Of a stretch of 7,414 bases of DNA, positions 1-5,466 are shown piece after piece. Each line of letters opens with the position of its first letter. The stretch's first letter is position 1. Source of the DNA: Altererythrobacter sp. (GTDB taxonomy: Bacteria; Pseudomonadota; Alphaproteobacteria; Sphingomonadales; Sphingomonadaceae). The DNA lies in contig WTKI01000008.1 in NCBI GenBank assembly GCA_011524425.1, forward strand, positions 1-7,414. The letters run 5' to 3'. Both the position numbers and the translations under genes were made by a program. The notes below the pieces were generated by a model. The model did not search any database. It was not told the DNA's origin and saw only the letters and a program-made list of their open reading frames with translations.

Positions 1-1
1 G

Positions 2-61
2 CGGGGCCTTCCCGTGCCGGATACGCAACTGCAACGTGACTGGCTGCTCACTCTAGCTTGA
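2..61 (+). CDS. Probable 3' end of a gene cut by the left edge
   Basis: One + frame is open from the edge for 19 codons and ends in TGA at 59-61, reading GLPVPDTQLQRDWLLTLA at its end. This looks more like a protein C-terminus than the other two + frames, which stop at 39 and 54, but 19 residues are too few to name a family. If real, it converges on the doxX-like gene, with 41 bp between stop codons. No clear intrinsic terminator follows it. It could be chance. Confidence 0.3.
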   Translation, partial: RGLPVPDTQLQRDWLLTLA

Positions 62-74
62 TCTGAATCGAGAA

Positions 75-153
75 CGTCCGCTTTCCACCCCACTTTCAGA
101 CATTAGCCAACCGTCCCATCACTGCGCCACCAGTCGGTAAGCGAAAGCGGACG
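75..153. repeat. 11-bp perfect inverted repeat around the doxX 3' end
   Basis: CGTCCGCTTTC at 75-85 is the exact reverse complement of GAAAGCGGACG at 143-153. The right arm lies in the last codons of the DoxX-like gene and the left arm just downstream of its stop. The 57-base loop and the lack of a T-run on either side make it a poor intrinsic terminator. It could be a long-loop 3' stem or chance. Confidence 0.4.
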
Positions 154-519
154 AGCAGGCGCAGCGCCGGCCAGCACTAAAAGCCCTGCGGTAATGCCCA
201 TATTCTTGAAGAAGTTCTGCGTCTCGCGCTCGACCACGTCGCCGCTCATCGTCCAGAAATCATGCAGCATAAAATTGACCAGCAGCACATAAATCACGCA
301 GGCATAGGCCACCAAGCGCACATGGCGACCCGCGATCAGCGCGAGCCCGCCAAGTATGTTGGCAGCGGCTGAAAACCACATCAGCGGAGCGGCAAAGGGT
401 ATCGCGTGGCTTTCCATGTAGGCGATGCTTTGCTCTGGTCCGGCCACTTTCATCAGGCCCGGCATCAAGAAATAGAAGCCAAGCAAAACCCGTCCGATTG
501 CAATGCTGATCTGAGCCAT
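103..519 (-). CDS. DoxX family membrane protein
   Basis: A 138-residue inner-membrane protein with four predicted hydrophobic helices, roughly at residues 5-25, 42-62, 66-86 and 106-120. The DoxX-like pattern is visible: a first helix ending in GLMKVAGP, a middle HDFW (residues 86-89), and NFFKNMGITAGLLVLAG before the last helix. Length is typical of the family. DoxX-like proteins are linked in some bacteria to redox homeostasis and sulfur compound handling, but most have no known substrate, and none can be assigned here. The ATG at 519 is preceded by AGAGGG, six bases upstream, which supports this start. The gene is divergent from the DUF1838 lipoprotein gene and seems to have its own promoter (578-607) and a leader hairpin over the ribosome binding site (528-549). 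No terminator with a T-run is seen downstream. The family call is secure; the function is unknown. Confidence 0.88.
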   Translation of the reverse strand: MAQISIAIGRVLLGFYFLMPGLMKVAGPEQSIAYMESHAIPFAAPLMWFSAAANILGGLALIAGRHVRLVAYACVIYVLLVNFMLHDFWTMSGDVVERETQNFFKNMGITAGLLVLAGAAPARPLSLTDWWRSDGTVG

Positions 520-527
520 GAAATCCC

Positions 528-549
528 TCTATGAGCGGTAATTCATAGA
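528..549 (-). promoter_or_regulatory. 7-bp dyad in the doxX leader overlapping its ribosome binding site
   Basis: TCTATGA at 528-534 and TCATAGA at 543-549 are exact reverse complements with an 8-base gap. On the doxX transcript the second arm ends inside the Shine-Dalgarno AGAGGG. A short A/U-rich hairpin here would therefore partly hide the ribosome binding site. It could also be a protein operator, since it lies about 20 bp downstream of the predicted transcription start. The symmetry is seen directly; the role is inferred. Confidence 0.45.
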
Positions 550-577
550 CATTAGGTGGCATTGGGTTTCGGAACAA

Positions 578-607
578 GTTAGACAGCAAAAACACGCCCT
601 CTGTCAA
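578..607 (-). promoter_or_regulatory. Sigma-70-type promoter for the doxX-like gene
   Basis: Read on the minus strand, a perfect -35 hexamer TTGACA (602-607) is followed after 18 bp by TCTAAC (578-583), which matches the -10 consensus at four of six positions. Transcription would start near 571 and give a leader of about 50 bases. The -35 hexamer also sits in a small dyad, CTGT-N4-ACAG (601-612), which could be an operator. This is the best promoter match seen in the window. Confidence 0.5.
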
Positions 608-622
608 AACAGGAAGTGTTCA

Positions 623-646
623 TCCTTCGGTTAGTTTCGCGAAGGA
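623..646. promoter_or_regulatory. 7-bp dyad in the doxX/lipoprotein divergent gap
   Basis: TCCTTCG (623-629) and CGAAGGA (640-646) are exact reverse complements around a 10-base centre. The 8-bp palindrome TTCGCGAA (636-643) overlaps the right arm. The element sits upstream of the doxX -35 and about 60 bp upstream of the lipoprotein start, a position from which a bound protein could affect both genes. No convincing plus-strand promoter was found; TAGATA at 671-676 is a weak -10 candidate. The regulatory role is inferred. Confidence 0.35.
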
Positions 647-706
647 AATTAGCCGCAGGGGATTGCTCTCTAGATAGAAATCTGCAGCGAGAATGAGGGG
701 GATCGA

Positions 707-1726
707 ATGAGCATCAGGTTTTGCACGGTTCTAAAGCAGATCAGGAACATAGCTTTGCTCGCGGCGGCAGGCCTCGCGCTTGCTTCGTGCAACAGCGAGC
801 CAGTTGCGCTCACACCTTCAGAGCTGGAAGACAAGAGGGCAGAGCTCGACGCGATCCTTGCTGATCCAGCAGAACGAACCAGATTGATCGCCCGCGTAAT
901 GGGTTCGACTGAAGAAGCAGATCGTCATGCCTTCATGAAATTTCACATCTTCGGATTTGCTGGTGACGGAAATCTGATCCCGTTCTTCACAATGAACAAT
1001 TATATCATCCAGACGTGGGAGCCGGGGGATAATGACAGCTTTAATGTCCAGCATCGCGAAGTCGCTTACTATTCGAAGTTTGATACCGATGAAGCGATTA
1101 GCGAGTGGGAAAATCCGCTGACCGGCGAGACTGTGACCTTGCCGCATTTCGTGCTCGGGCCAGTGCCGCGCCAATATGGTCCGGGGATCGGGCAAGGAGT
1201 TGAAAGCTTTGGCCCGGATCCGATGAATATCACTATGATTGGCGATCGTGTATATGTGCCTACGCTTACGCGGCTCCAGCTTCCCAACGCGCTGCTCCCT
1301 GAAGAATGGGGCGCCTATTCTTCTGGCGAAGTTGTCTATTGGGATTCCATGCTGGTATTCTCTGCCGATGTGCGCGAGGCTTTGGATAACACGAAAACCC
1401 ATGTGCCGGCAGAGATGCACATGCAGAACCTTGTGAGTTGGGCCCCTTACCTCAAGCTTGGTCAGTCGCCCGGACGCACCATGGTGCGTGCCTATGGTCA
1501 GCATATCTCAGGCTATGACGACCTTCCGGCAGAAATCCGCGAGAACTTGGAGACCTATACACCGGAGATATTTGACGTCGAAAGCTGGCAAGAGCTGCGC
1601 CTTGATACTCCTGAGTTGGTTATGGCGCTCAACGCGCAGCGAGAGGCAGGCACTCTGGACATTGACCAGCCAGGCTATGTTGAGCCCAGGATCAAGCGCT
1701 TCGATGAACTGGAACTCGAGAATTGA
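707..1726 (+). CDS. DUF1838 family lipoprotein
   Basis: A 339-residue exported protein. Residues 1-28 form a type II signal peptide: basic stretch K10-R13, hydrophobic core IALLAAAGLAL, and lipobox LASC with Cys28 as the acylated residue. Asn at +2 rather than Asp fits outer-membrane sorting under the E. coli rule. The mature protein resembles DUF1838: HREVAYYSKFDTDEAISEW followed by NPLTGETV (residues 116-143), a central GEVVYWDSMLVFSADV, and LVSWAPYLKLGQSPGRTMVRA (242-262) leading into DDLPAEI. The family has no established function. The ATG at 707 follows GAGGGGG at 695-701. The stop lies 7 bp from that of the convergent carotenoid oxygenase gene. I infer, weakly, that the two act on the same compound class. 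The lipoprotein call is firm; the family call was made from recalled motifs without a search. Confidence 0.85.
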   Translation: MSIRFCTVLKQIRNIALLAAAGLALASCNSEPVALTPSELEDKRAELDAILADPAERTRLIARVMGSTEEADRHAFMKFHIFGFAGDGNLIPFFTMNNYIIQTWEPGDNDSFNVQHREVAYYSKFDTDEAISEWENPLTGETVTLPHFVLGPVPRQYGPGIGQGVESFGPDPMNITMIGDRVYVPTLTRLQLPNALLPEEWGAYSSGEVVYWDSMLVFSADVREALDNTKTHVPAEMHMQNLVSWAPYLKLGQSPGRTMVRAYGQHISGYDDLPAEIRENLETYTPEIFDVESWQELRLDTPELVMALNAQREAGTLDIDQPGYVEPRIKRFDELELEN

Positions 1727-1733
1727 TTTTCGC

Positions 1734-3206
1734 TTAGGCGCTCAGCATCACTCGTTCGACCCAGGTTGAATGTACACCGCTGCTGATTTTGTGTGGCAAA
1801 TGCGCGCGGCAGATTGGGCCTTTAGTCACATCACTCGCATCAAGGATAGCAAGCTCTGACGTACCCTTGTTTTCGTCGATCAGGAAGGTGACTAAGTAAG
1901 CATCATTCTCGGTCGATGCGCCCTTACGTGGCACAATCGGACTTTCGCTCGCATAGACGCCTTCGGGCAGTTGATAGGCCTGCTCTTCGCCGGTTTGCGT
2001 GTCATGACGCACATAGCCATTGAACAGGAACCAGCCCGGCTTGCTGGTGGTAGACCAGACATAGCGCGAAGGCTTCATCAGATAATCGGGGTTGATCATC
2101 CCGAATTCGACGATGCGGTCAGACAATCGCTCTTCGCGCGTTTCTCCCGTAGTTAGGTTGAAGCGCCAGCGATGCAGCTGCGGCTGAAAGCTGTGCTCGT
2201 CAACATAAGCCATCATATGCGCATATTTGCCGAACTCCACGAGCGGGTCAGGCATCGGCTTTTCCTGAAAGTATCCCTCCAGCACGACTTCATCGCCATC
2301 AGGGCCGATTTCTTCCCACGCATTGGTCCAATGCAGCACATATGTCGGTGCGGCTTCGAACCAGCGGATATCGTGAATCCCACCATGGCGCGGGATGAGC
2401 GCAAAGCGCGTCGGCTCGCCCTCGTGAAGGCGCGCTGCATGAATCTCGCGCTTCAAAAGCTCTGCATCCCAATAAAGCGGCATGTCATTGAGGATTGACC
2501 AGTTTTTCGTGATCGCCATGTCATGCGGCAAGCGCGGACCGGAAAGCGGGATAGGTACGTAGTGGACCAGCTTTCCTGCCCGGTCGACAACGCCATAATG
2601 CATGTAAGGCGCATGCACGCTGTAGTTGAAAAACATCAACTCGCCGGTTTGCTCGTCCACCTTGGGATGGGCGGAAACGCCGTCCAGCGGTCCCCACGGC
2701 GCTTTGCCCAAATTTTCGAGCGTGACCGGATCGAGCATCCACGCTTCTCCGCATTGGTAGAAGGTCGCATAGGCGACACCCGCATGCACGATGATGTCGG
2801 TGCTACCAGTGTCCTTGAGACCGCCATGTGCGCCAAAACCAGGGCGTTTTGACGTTCCGGTAGGGTCCATCAAACCGCCCCACAACGCGCCGCCTGCGAT
2901 CTGTTCGGCTTCAAAGCAATGCGTGCGTACAAAGCGGTTGCGATAGCTCGCTTTGCCGCCGCGAATATCGACCTGATGCACCATCGCATCACCGTCAAAC
3001 GGGTGATGCCTTCCAAGTGGCTGGTGCACGGGATTTTCTGTGTTGCGCAGGTAGATACCGTCAATATCGGCAGGAATAGCGCCTTCGATGACCTCAAGTT
3101 CCTCGACCGTCACCTCTTCGTGAACCGGTGTCCATGCCCCTGATAGATAAGGGTGGTTCGATGGCTCGAGCGTGTATTTGAGCGGCGGCTCACGGGTTAC
3201 TTGCAT
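1734..3206 (-). CDS. Carotenoid oxygenase family non-heme iron dioxygenase
   Basis: A 490-residue seven-bladed propeller enzyme expected to cleave a conjugated C=C bond with O2 (apocarotenoids, or stilbenes such as lignostilbene). The four iron-binding histidines are visible: H180 (SAHPKVD), H228 (LPHDMAIT), H292 (VLHWTNAWEE) and H479 (SGVHSTW). Likely second-shell glutamates are E154 (CGEAW), E367 (VEFGMIN) and E421 (ESPIVPR). The N-terminal signature is RNTENP (54-59) then PFDGDAMVHQV (69-79), where many relatives have RNGPNP and FDGDGM. There is no signal peptide, so it is cytoplasmic or membrane-surface bound. The start at 3206 is chosen because GGAGAGG lies 7 bases upstream; the in-frame ATG at 3275 adds 23 unfamiliar residues and lacks such a site. 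It is divergent from the LysR gene and convergent with the DUF1838 lipoprotein gene. Substrate cannot be read from sequence. Confidence 0.93.
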   Translation of the reverse strand: MQVTREPPLKYTLEPSNHPYLSGAWTPVHEEVTVEELEVIEGAIPADIDGIYLRNTENPVHQPLGRHHPFDGDAMVHQVDIRGGKASYRNRFVRTHCFEAEQIAGGALWGGLMDPTGTSKRPGFGAHGGLKDTGSTDIIVHAGVAYATFYQCGEAWMLDPVTLENLGKAPWGPLDGVSAHPKVDEQTGELMFFNYSVHAPYMHYGVVDRAGKLVHYVPIPLSGPRLPHDMAITKNWSILNDMPLYWDAELLKREIHAARLHEGEPTRFALIPRHGGIHDIRWFEAAPTYVLHWTNAWEEIGPDGDEVVLEGYFQEKPMPDPLVEFGKYAHMMAYVDEHSFQPQLHRWRFNLTTGETREERLSDRIVEFGMINPDYLMKPSRYVWSTTSKPGWFLFNGYVRHDTQTGEEQAYQLPEGVYASESPIVPRKGASTENDAYLVTFLIDENKGTSELAILDASDVTKGPICRAHLPHKISSGVHSTWVERVMLSA

Positions 3207-3213
3207 CAGATTT

Positions 3214-3220
3214 CCTCTCC
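3214..3220 (-). promoter_or_regulatory. Ribosome binding site of the carotenoid oxygenase gene
   Basis: The minus strand reads GGAGAGG, then seven bases, then the ATG at 3206. This strong Shine-Dalgarno decides the start in favour of 3206 over the upstream in-frame ATG at 3275. Confidence 0.75.
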
Positions 3221-3261
3221 ACAGTGAAGAGTAGCGTAAGGCTAAATGGGTGCAAGTCCAA

Positions 3262-3370
3262 CTCGCTCGGAACATGCTCGTGCCAATGGATTGACAGCTC
3301 GATTTTCCGCGTTCTCAGGACGAATTACGGGTGCAATGAGCATATCATCACACCCGTAACCCCGAGCGAG
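3262..3370. repeat. Long-range 9-bp inverted repeat
   Basis: CTCGCTCGG (3262-3270) and CCGAGCGAG (3362-3370) are exact reverse complements 91 bp apart. The right arm begins two bases after the 35-bp dyad ends, so the two structures are nested in the dioxygenase upstream region. On a transcript they could form a closing stem around the inner hairpin; as DNA they could be paired protein sites. Chance is possible. Confidence 0.4.
3325..3359. promoter_or_regulatory. 35-bp dyad, candidate operator or RNA hairpin
   Basis: The outer arms TTACGGGTG (3325-3333) and CACCCGTAA (3351-3359) are exact reverse complements. The inner arms ATGA (3336-3339) and TCAT (3345-3348) share the same centre at 3342. 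Thirteen of fifteen arm positions pair, with two mismatches between the outer and inner arms and a 5-base centre. It lies 119-153 bp upstream of the dioxygenase start and about 250 bp upstream of the LysR start. No T-run follows on either strand, so it is not a typical intrinsic terminator. It is either a large symmetric operator or a leader hairpin; the sequence does not decide which. Confidence 0.6.
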
Positions 3371-3459
3371 AAACGTGCGACTGCTCCTCACTACAAAACT
3401 GAATTCACTACGTTCTTTCACAAGACTTGCGCGCTCTAAAACTGACCAAAATGTGCGAC
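3371..3459. repeat. Two pairs of short direct repeats
   Basis: AAACGTGCGAC (3371-3381) recurs as AAATGTGCGAC (3449-3459) with one change, and AAAACTGA occurs at 3395-3402 and 3438-3445. The order is A-B then B-A, with each motif in the same orientation. They may be repeated protein sites in the control region or remnants of local duplication. Low significance alone. Confidence 0.3.
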
Positions 3460-3556
3460 CACGAAAGGCTCGGGATTTCGACCAAGAATTGAAGCGTGTT
3501 TTTCTGGCCCCCCCTTCGAGCATCTGTGTGCTGCAGACAGCTATAGGCTCAGATTT

Positions 3557-3608
3557 TAATTCTGCATAACGGGATTGTTAGAATTATAAATTCGGTATAT
3601 ACGAATTA
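3557..3608 (+). promoter_or_regulatory. Array of GAATT half-sites with a T-N11-A box at the LysR promoter
   Basis: Four half-sites alternate in direction: TAATTCT (3557-3563), AGAATTA (3580-3586), AATTC (3589-3593) and CGAATT (3602-3607). The first two form a 7-bp inverted repeat. The last two form AATTCG-N7-CGAATT, whose core T3592-N11-A3604 fits the T-N11-A pattern bound by LysR-type regulators. TATATA at 3596-3601 or TATAAA near 3585-3590 could be the -10, so binding here would overlap the promoter, as expected for autorepression. The box is seen; its use by this regulator is inferred. Confidence 0.5.
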
Positions 3609-3610
3609 AT

Positions 3611-4456
3611 ATGGATATCGTCGCTTTCCGAACATTCCTCGCGGCCGCAGAGAGTGGCAGCTTCGCGCGCGCCGCGGAACGCGTTCATGCGAGCCCCAGC
3701 ACAGTGACAGAGCGCATTCAGCAATTGGAGCATCGTTTGGGCGCGCGTTTGTTTGAACGGAACAAGCGCGGATGTAAGCTCACCCAAGCAGGCAAACGCT
3801 TTGTCCCTTCCGCTCAGCAGTCAGTGAGGATGTGGGACATTGCGCGGCATGACGTTGGCTTACCGGATCGCTTTAAACGCTCTCTCGCCTTTGGAGGGCA
3901 ATACATTTTATGGCCGGATCTGATTGGTTGGATGGGGCAGGTGCGCGATGCAATCCCTGACCTTGCCATTCGCGCAACAGCGGGCGCATCGCGCAGGCTC
4001 AACCGGGATTTGGCAGAGGGCACGCTGGATATGGTCGTGCTTTACGATCCGATTTTTCGTAACGATGTAGCTGCGGAACCTGTTTTTGATGACCAGCTGG
4101 TTCTTGTGACCGGAGGGGATAGTGCAAGCTGGCAAGAAAGCTTCGTGCCTATTGAGTGGGGCCCTACCATTGGGCCACGCATCGCCGCGCAGATTGGCTT
4201 GCCGCCGGATAGTGGACTGGTGCTGGATCTAGGTGAACGAAGTGCGGATTGGTTGGTCGCGCACAAAGCCAGCGGATACCTCCCCCGGCGCCTTGCCAAG
4301 CGTTTCGCTGCTGAGGGCAAGCTCACCCAACTGCATGATGCGCCGACATTCGATTACCCGATTTATGCTTGCTGGAGGCGCGACAGCGATGCTGGACTGA
4401 TCGATGAATTACGAAGTCTGCTGCTTCGAAACTTTGTTGAGCCGGAACTGGTCTAG
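3611..4456 (+). CDS. LysR family transcriptional regulator
   Basis: A 281-residue DNA-binding regulator, slightly short for the family. The N-terminal winged helix-turn-helix spans about residues 1-60: the opening FRTFLAAAESGSFARAAERVH, the recognition segment SPSTVTERIQQLEHRLGARLF, and the wing ER...LTQAG. A substrate-binding-like effector domain follows from about residue 90 but with few recognisable ligand motifs (GTLDMVVLYDP at 137-147). Start 3611 is fixed by the HTH beginning here; an in-frame TAA at 3587-3589 excludes an upstream ATG. No Shine-Dalgarno precedes it, so initiation may be leaderless or depend on the A/T-rich context. It is divergent from the carotenoid oxygenase gene and convergent with tesB, so it is a candidate regulator of itself and of the dioxygenase. 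The effector is unknown. Confidence 0.93.
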   Translation: MDIVAFRTFLAAAESGSFARAAERVHASPSTVTERIQQLEHRLGARLFERNKRGCKLTQAGKRFVPSAQQSVRMWDIARHDVGLPDRFKRSLAFGGQYILWPDLIGWMGQVRDAIPDLAIRATAGASRRLNRDLAEGTLDMVVLYDPIFRNDVAAEPVFDDQLVLVTGGDSASWQESFVPIEWGPTIGPRIAAQIGLPPDSGLVLDLGERSADWLVAHKASGYLPRRLAKRFAAEGKLTQLHDAPTFDYPIYACWRRDSDAGLIDELRSLLLRNFVEPELV

Positions 4457-4459
4457 ACC
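4450..4459. other. 10-bp palindrome holding the stop codons of two convergent genes
   Basis: GGTCTAGACC is a perfect palindrome. Its central CTAG supplies TAG to the LysR gene (4454-4456) and TAG to tesB on the other strand (4453-4455). Both proteins end in a GTC valine codon followed by TAG. There is no spacer and no intrinsic terminator between the two genes. Confidence 0.9.
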
Positions 4460-5358
4460 TTGCGTTTGCGCATCATGCCTTCTTGCGCGACGCTTGCAAC
4501 AAGTTGGCCTTGTCGATTGAAAATCTGCCCATGATTGAAGCCCCGGCCGTTGCCGCTCCACGGGCTGTCAGTCGCATAAAGCAGCCACTCATCAGCGCGC
4601 GCTTCGCGATGAAACCAAAGGGCATGGTCAAGGCTAGCGCCGACCAACTCGCCGCGCATCCAGCTGAGGCCGTGCGGAAGCGCGGCGGTGCCCAGCAATG
4701 TGAAGTCGCTCGCATAAGCGATCACTGCGCGGTGCAGGGCGGGGTTATCAGGCAAAGCAGCTGCGGCTTTGAACCAGCTATGTGATTGGGGCGGTTTAGG
4801 TTCTGCATTCATCCAATGCAGCTTGTCGCTAGTCCGCGTCTCAATCGGGCGAGGCTTTAGCATGAGGTCGCGAGTTGGGCCGGTGATACCAGCTTCATCA
4901 ACGTATTTGCGTCGAAGCTCCAGATCGCTGCGTAAGTCTTCAGGCGGTGGGACGTCTGGAAAGGCAGTGGCTTCGTGTGACATGCCTTCCTCCGGTCGTT
5001 GAAAGCTCGCCGTGAGGTTAAGAATAGGCCTCGTTTTGCCATCGGCGCCCGTCTGGCTGGCAACGACACGGCGATTGGCAAAGCTGCGACCGTCAAAGTC
5101 TGCTTCGACGGATAGATCCGTGACTGGGCCTTCCTCGCCGCCGCGCAGGAAATAAGCATGGAGCGAGTGCGCTTGCTTGCCATCTGTTACGCTCGCTTGC
5201 GCAGCCTGGAGCGCTTGCGCGATGACTTGTCCGCCAAACATACGGCCCACCCCATCGCGTTGCGCTTTGCCCGAAAAAAATCCTTCTCTCGATTGCTCCA
5301 CTGTGAGCAACTCGACGAGGTCAGCGACTAACTTTGCAGGGGACGGGTCGACACTCAT
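4453..5358 (-). CDS. tesB: Acyl-CoA thioesterase II
   Basis: A 301-residue double-hotdog enzyme that hydrolyses acyl-CoA to free fatty acid and CoA in the cytoplasm, somewhat longer than E. coli TesB. The N-terminal hotdog shows RMFGGQVIAQAL (39-50), HSLHAYFLRGG (64-74) and GRSFANRRV (90-98). The C-terminal hotdog has the catalytic residues D218 (YASDFTLLGT), S242 (SLDHALWFHR, Ser where E. coli has Thr228) and Q292 (VASVAQEGMMR). Ser at that place also occurs in peroxisomal ACOT8-type enzymes. ATG 5358 is chosen because a longer frame from GTG 5418 would begin inside the hppA terminator hairpin; AAGAGAG lies about 8 bases upstream. hppA is upstream on the same strand but separated by the terminator, so tesB needs its own promoter (a TTGACC at 5389-5394 lacks a good -10) or read-through. 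Confidence 0.95.
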   Translation of the reverse strand: MSVDPSPAKLVADLVELLTVEQSREGFFSGKAQRDGVGRMFGGQVIAQALQAAQASVTDGKQAHSLHAYFLRGGEEGPVTDLSVEADFDGRSFANRRVVASQTGADGKTRPILNLTASFQRPEEGMSHEATAFPDVPPPEDLRSDLELRRKYVDEAGITGPTRDLMLKPRPIETRTSDKLHWMNAEPKPPQSHSWFKAAAALPDNPALHRAVIAYASDFTLLGTAALPHGLSWMRGELVGASLDHALWFHREARADEWLLYATDSPWSGNGRGFNHGQIFNRQGQLVASVAQEGMMRKRKV

Positions 5359-5403
5359 AAAGGCTCTCTTGCCGAGCGATCTGCCTGCGGTCAATTCAGT
5401 GGC

Positions 5404-5438
5404 AAAAGAAAACCCCACTGGACTTGCGCCCAGCGGGG
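5404..5438 (-). terminator. Intrinsic terminator of hppA
   Basis: On the minus strand, CCCCGCTGG (5430-5438) pairs with CCAGTGGGG (5413-5421) as a 9-bp stem with one G-U wobble and an 8-base loop. TTTTCTTTT (5404-5412) follows at once. The hairpin starts 28 bases after the hppA stop. It fits minus-strand termination; the + strand has a mismatch at the wobble position and no T-run. Confidence 0.92.
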
Positions 5439-5466
5439 AATTCTCAAATCAGATTAGAACCTGAGT

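Larger units (their letters stand above)
3207..3610. other. 404-bp divergent intergenic region without a gene
   Basis: No convincing protein or RNA gene is seen; open frames here are short and have no family features. It holds the dioxygenase ribosome binding site, a 35-bp dyad, a long-range inverted repeat, two families of short direct repeats, a run of seven C (3508-3514) and a cluster of GAATT half-sites beside the LysR start. GGGTGCAA occurs at 3248-3255 and 3329-3336. Possible promoters are weak: minus-strand TTGGAC-17-TACGCT just upstream of the dioxygenase gene, and a plus-strand TTGACA at 3291-3296 without a good -10. The length and symmetry suggest a control region for the two divergent genes. 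Confidence 0.6.

Noticed and set aside
818..1504. 228-codon open frame antisense to the DUF1838 lipoprotein gene
   Set aside because: It lies wholly opposite a gene with a clear signal peptide and family motifs, and its translation shows no recognisable domain; treated as a shadow frame.
3207..3275. Longer carotenoid oxygenase start at ATG 3275
   Set aside because: The extra 23 residues do not look like the family, and the strong GGAGAGG lies right before ATG 3206.
3270..3286. Sigma-54-like TGGCAC on the minus strand upstream of the dioxygenase gene
   Set aside because: The required GC of the -12 element is absent at the right spacing (TGTTC instead of TTGC).
3325..3359. Reading the 35-bp dyad as an intrinsic terminator
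   Set aside because: There is no T-run after the stem on either strand, and no gene ends nearby.
3242..3523. 93-codon minus-strand frame in the dioxygenase/LysR gap, and 64- and 71-codon + frames there
   Set aside because: No ribosome binding site, no recognisable domain, and they overlap each other and the symmetric elements.
5359..5418. Longer tesB start at GTG 5418
   Set aside because: It would place the start codon inside the hppA terminator stem and adds 20 residues not typical of TesB; ATG 5358 has a purine-rich site upstream.
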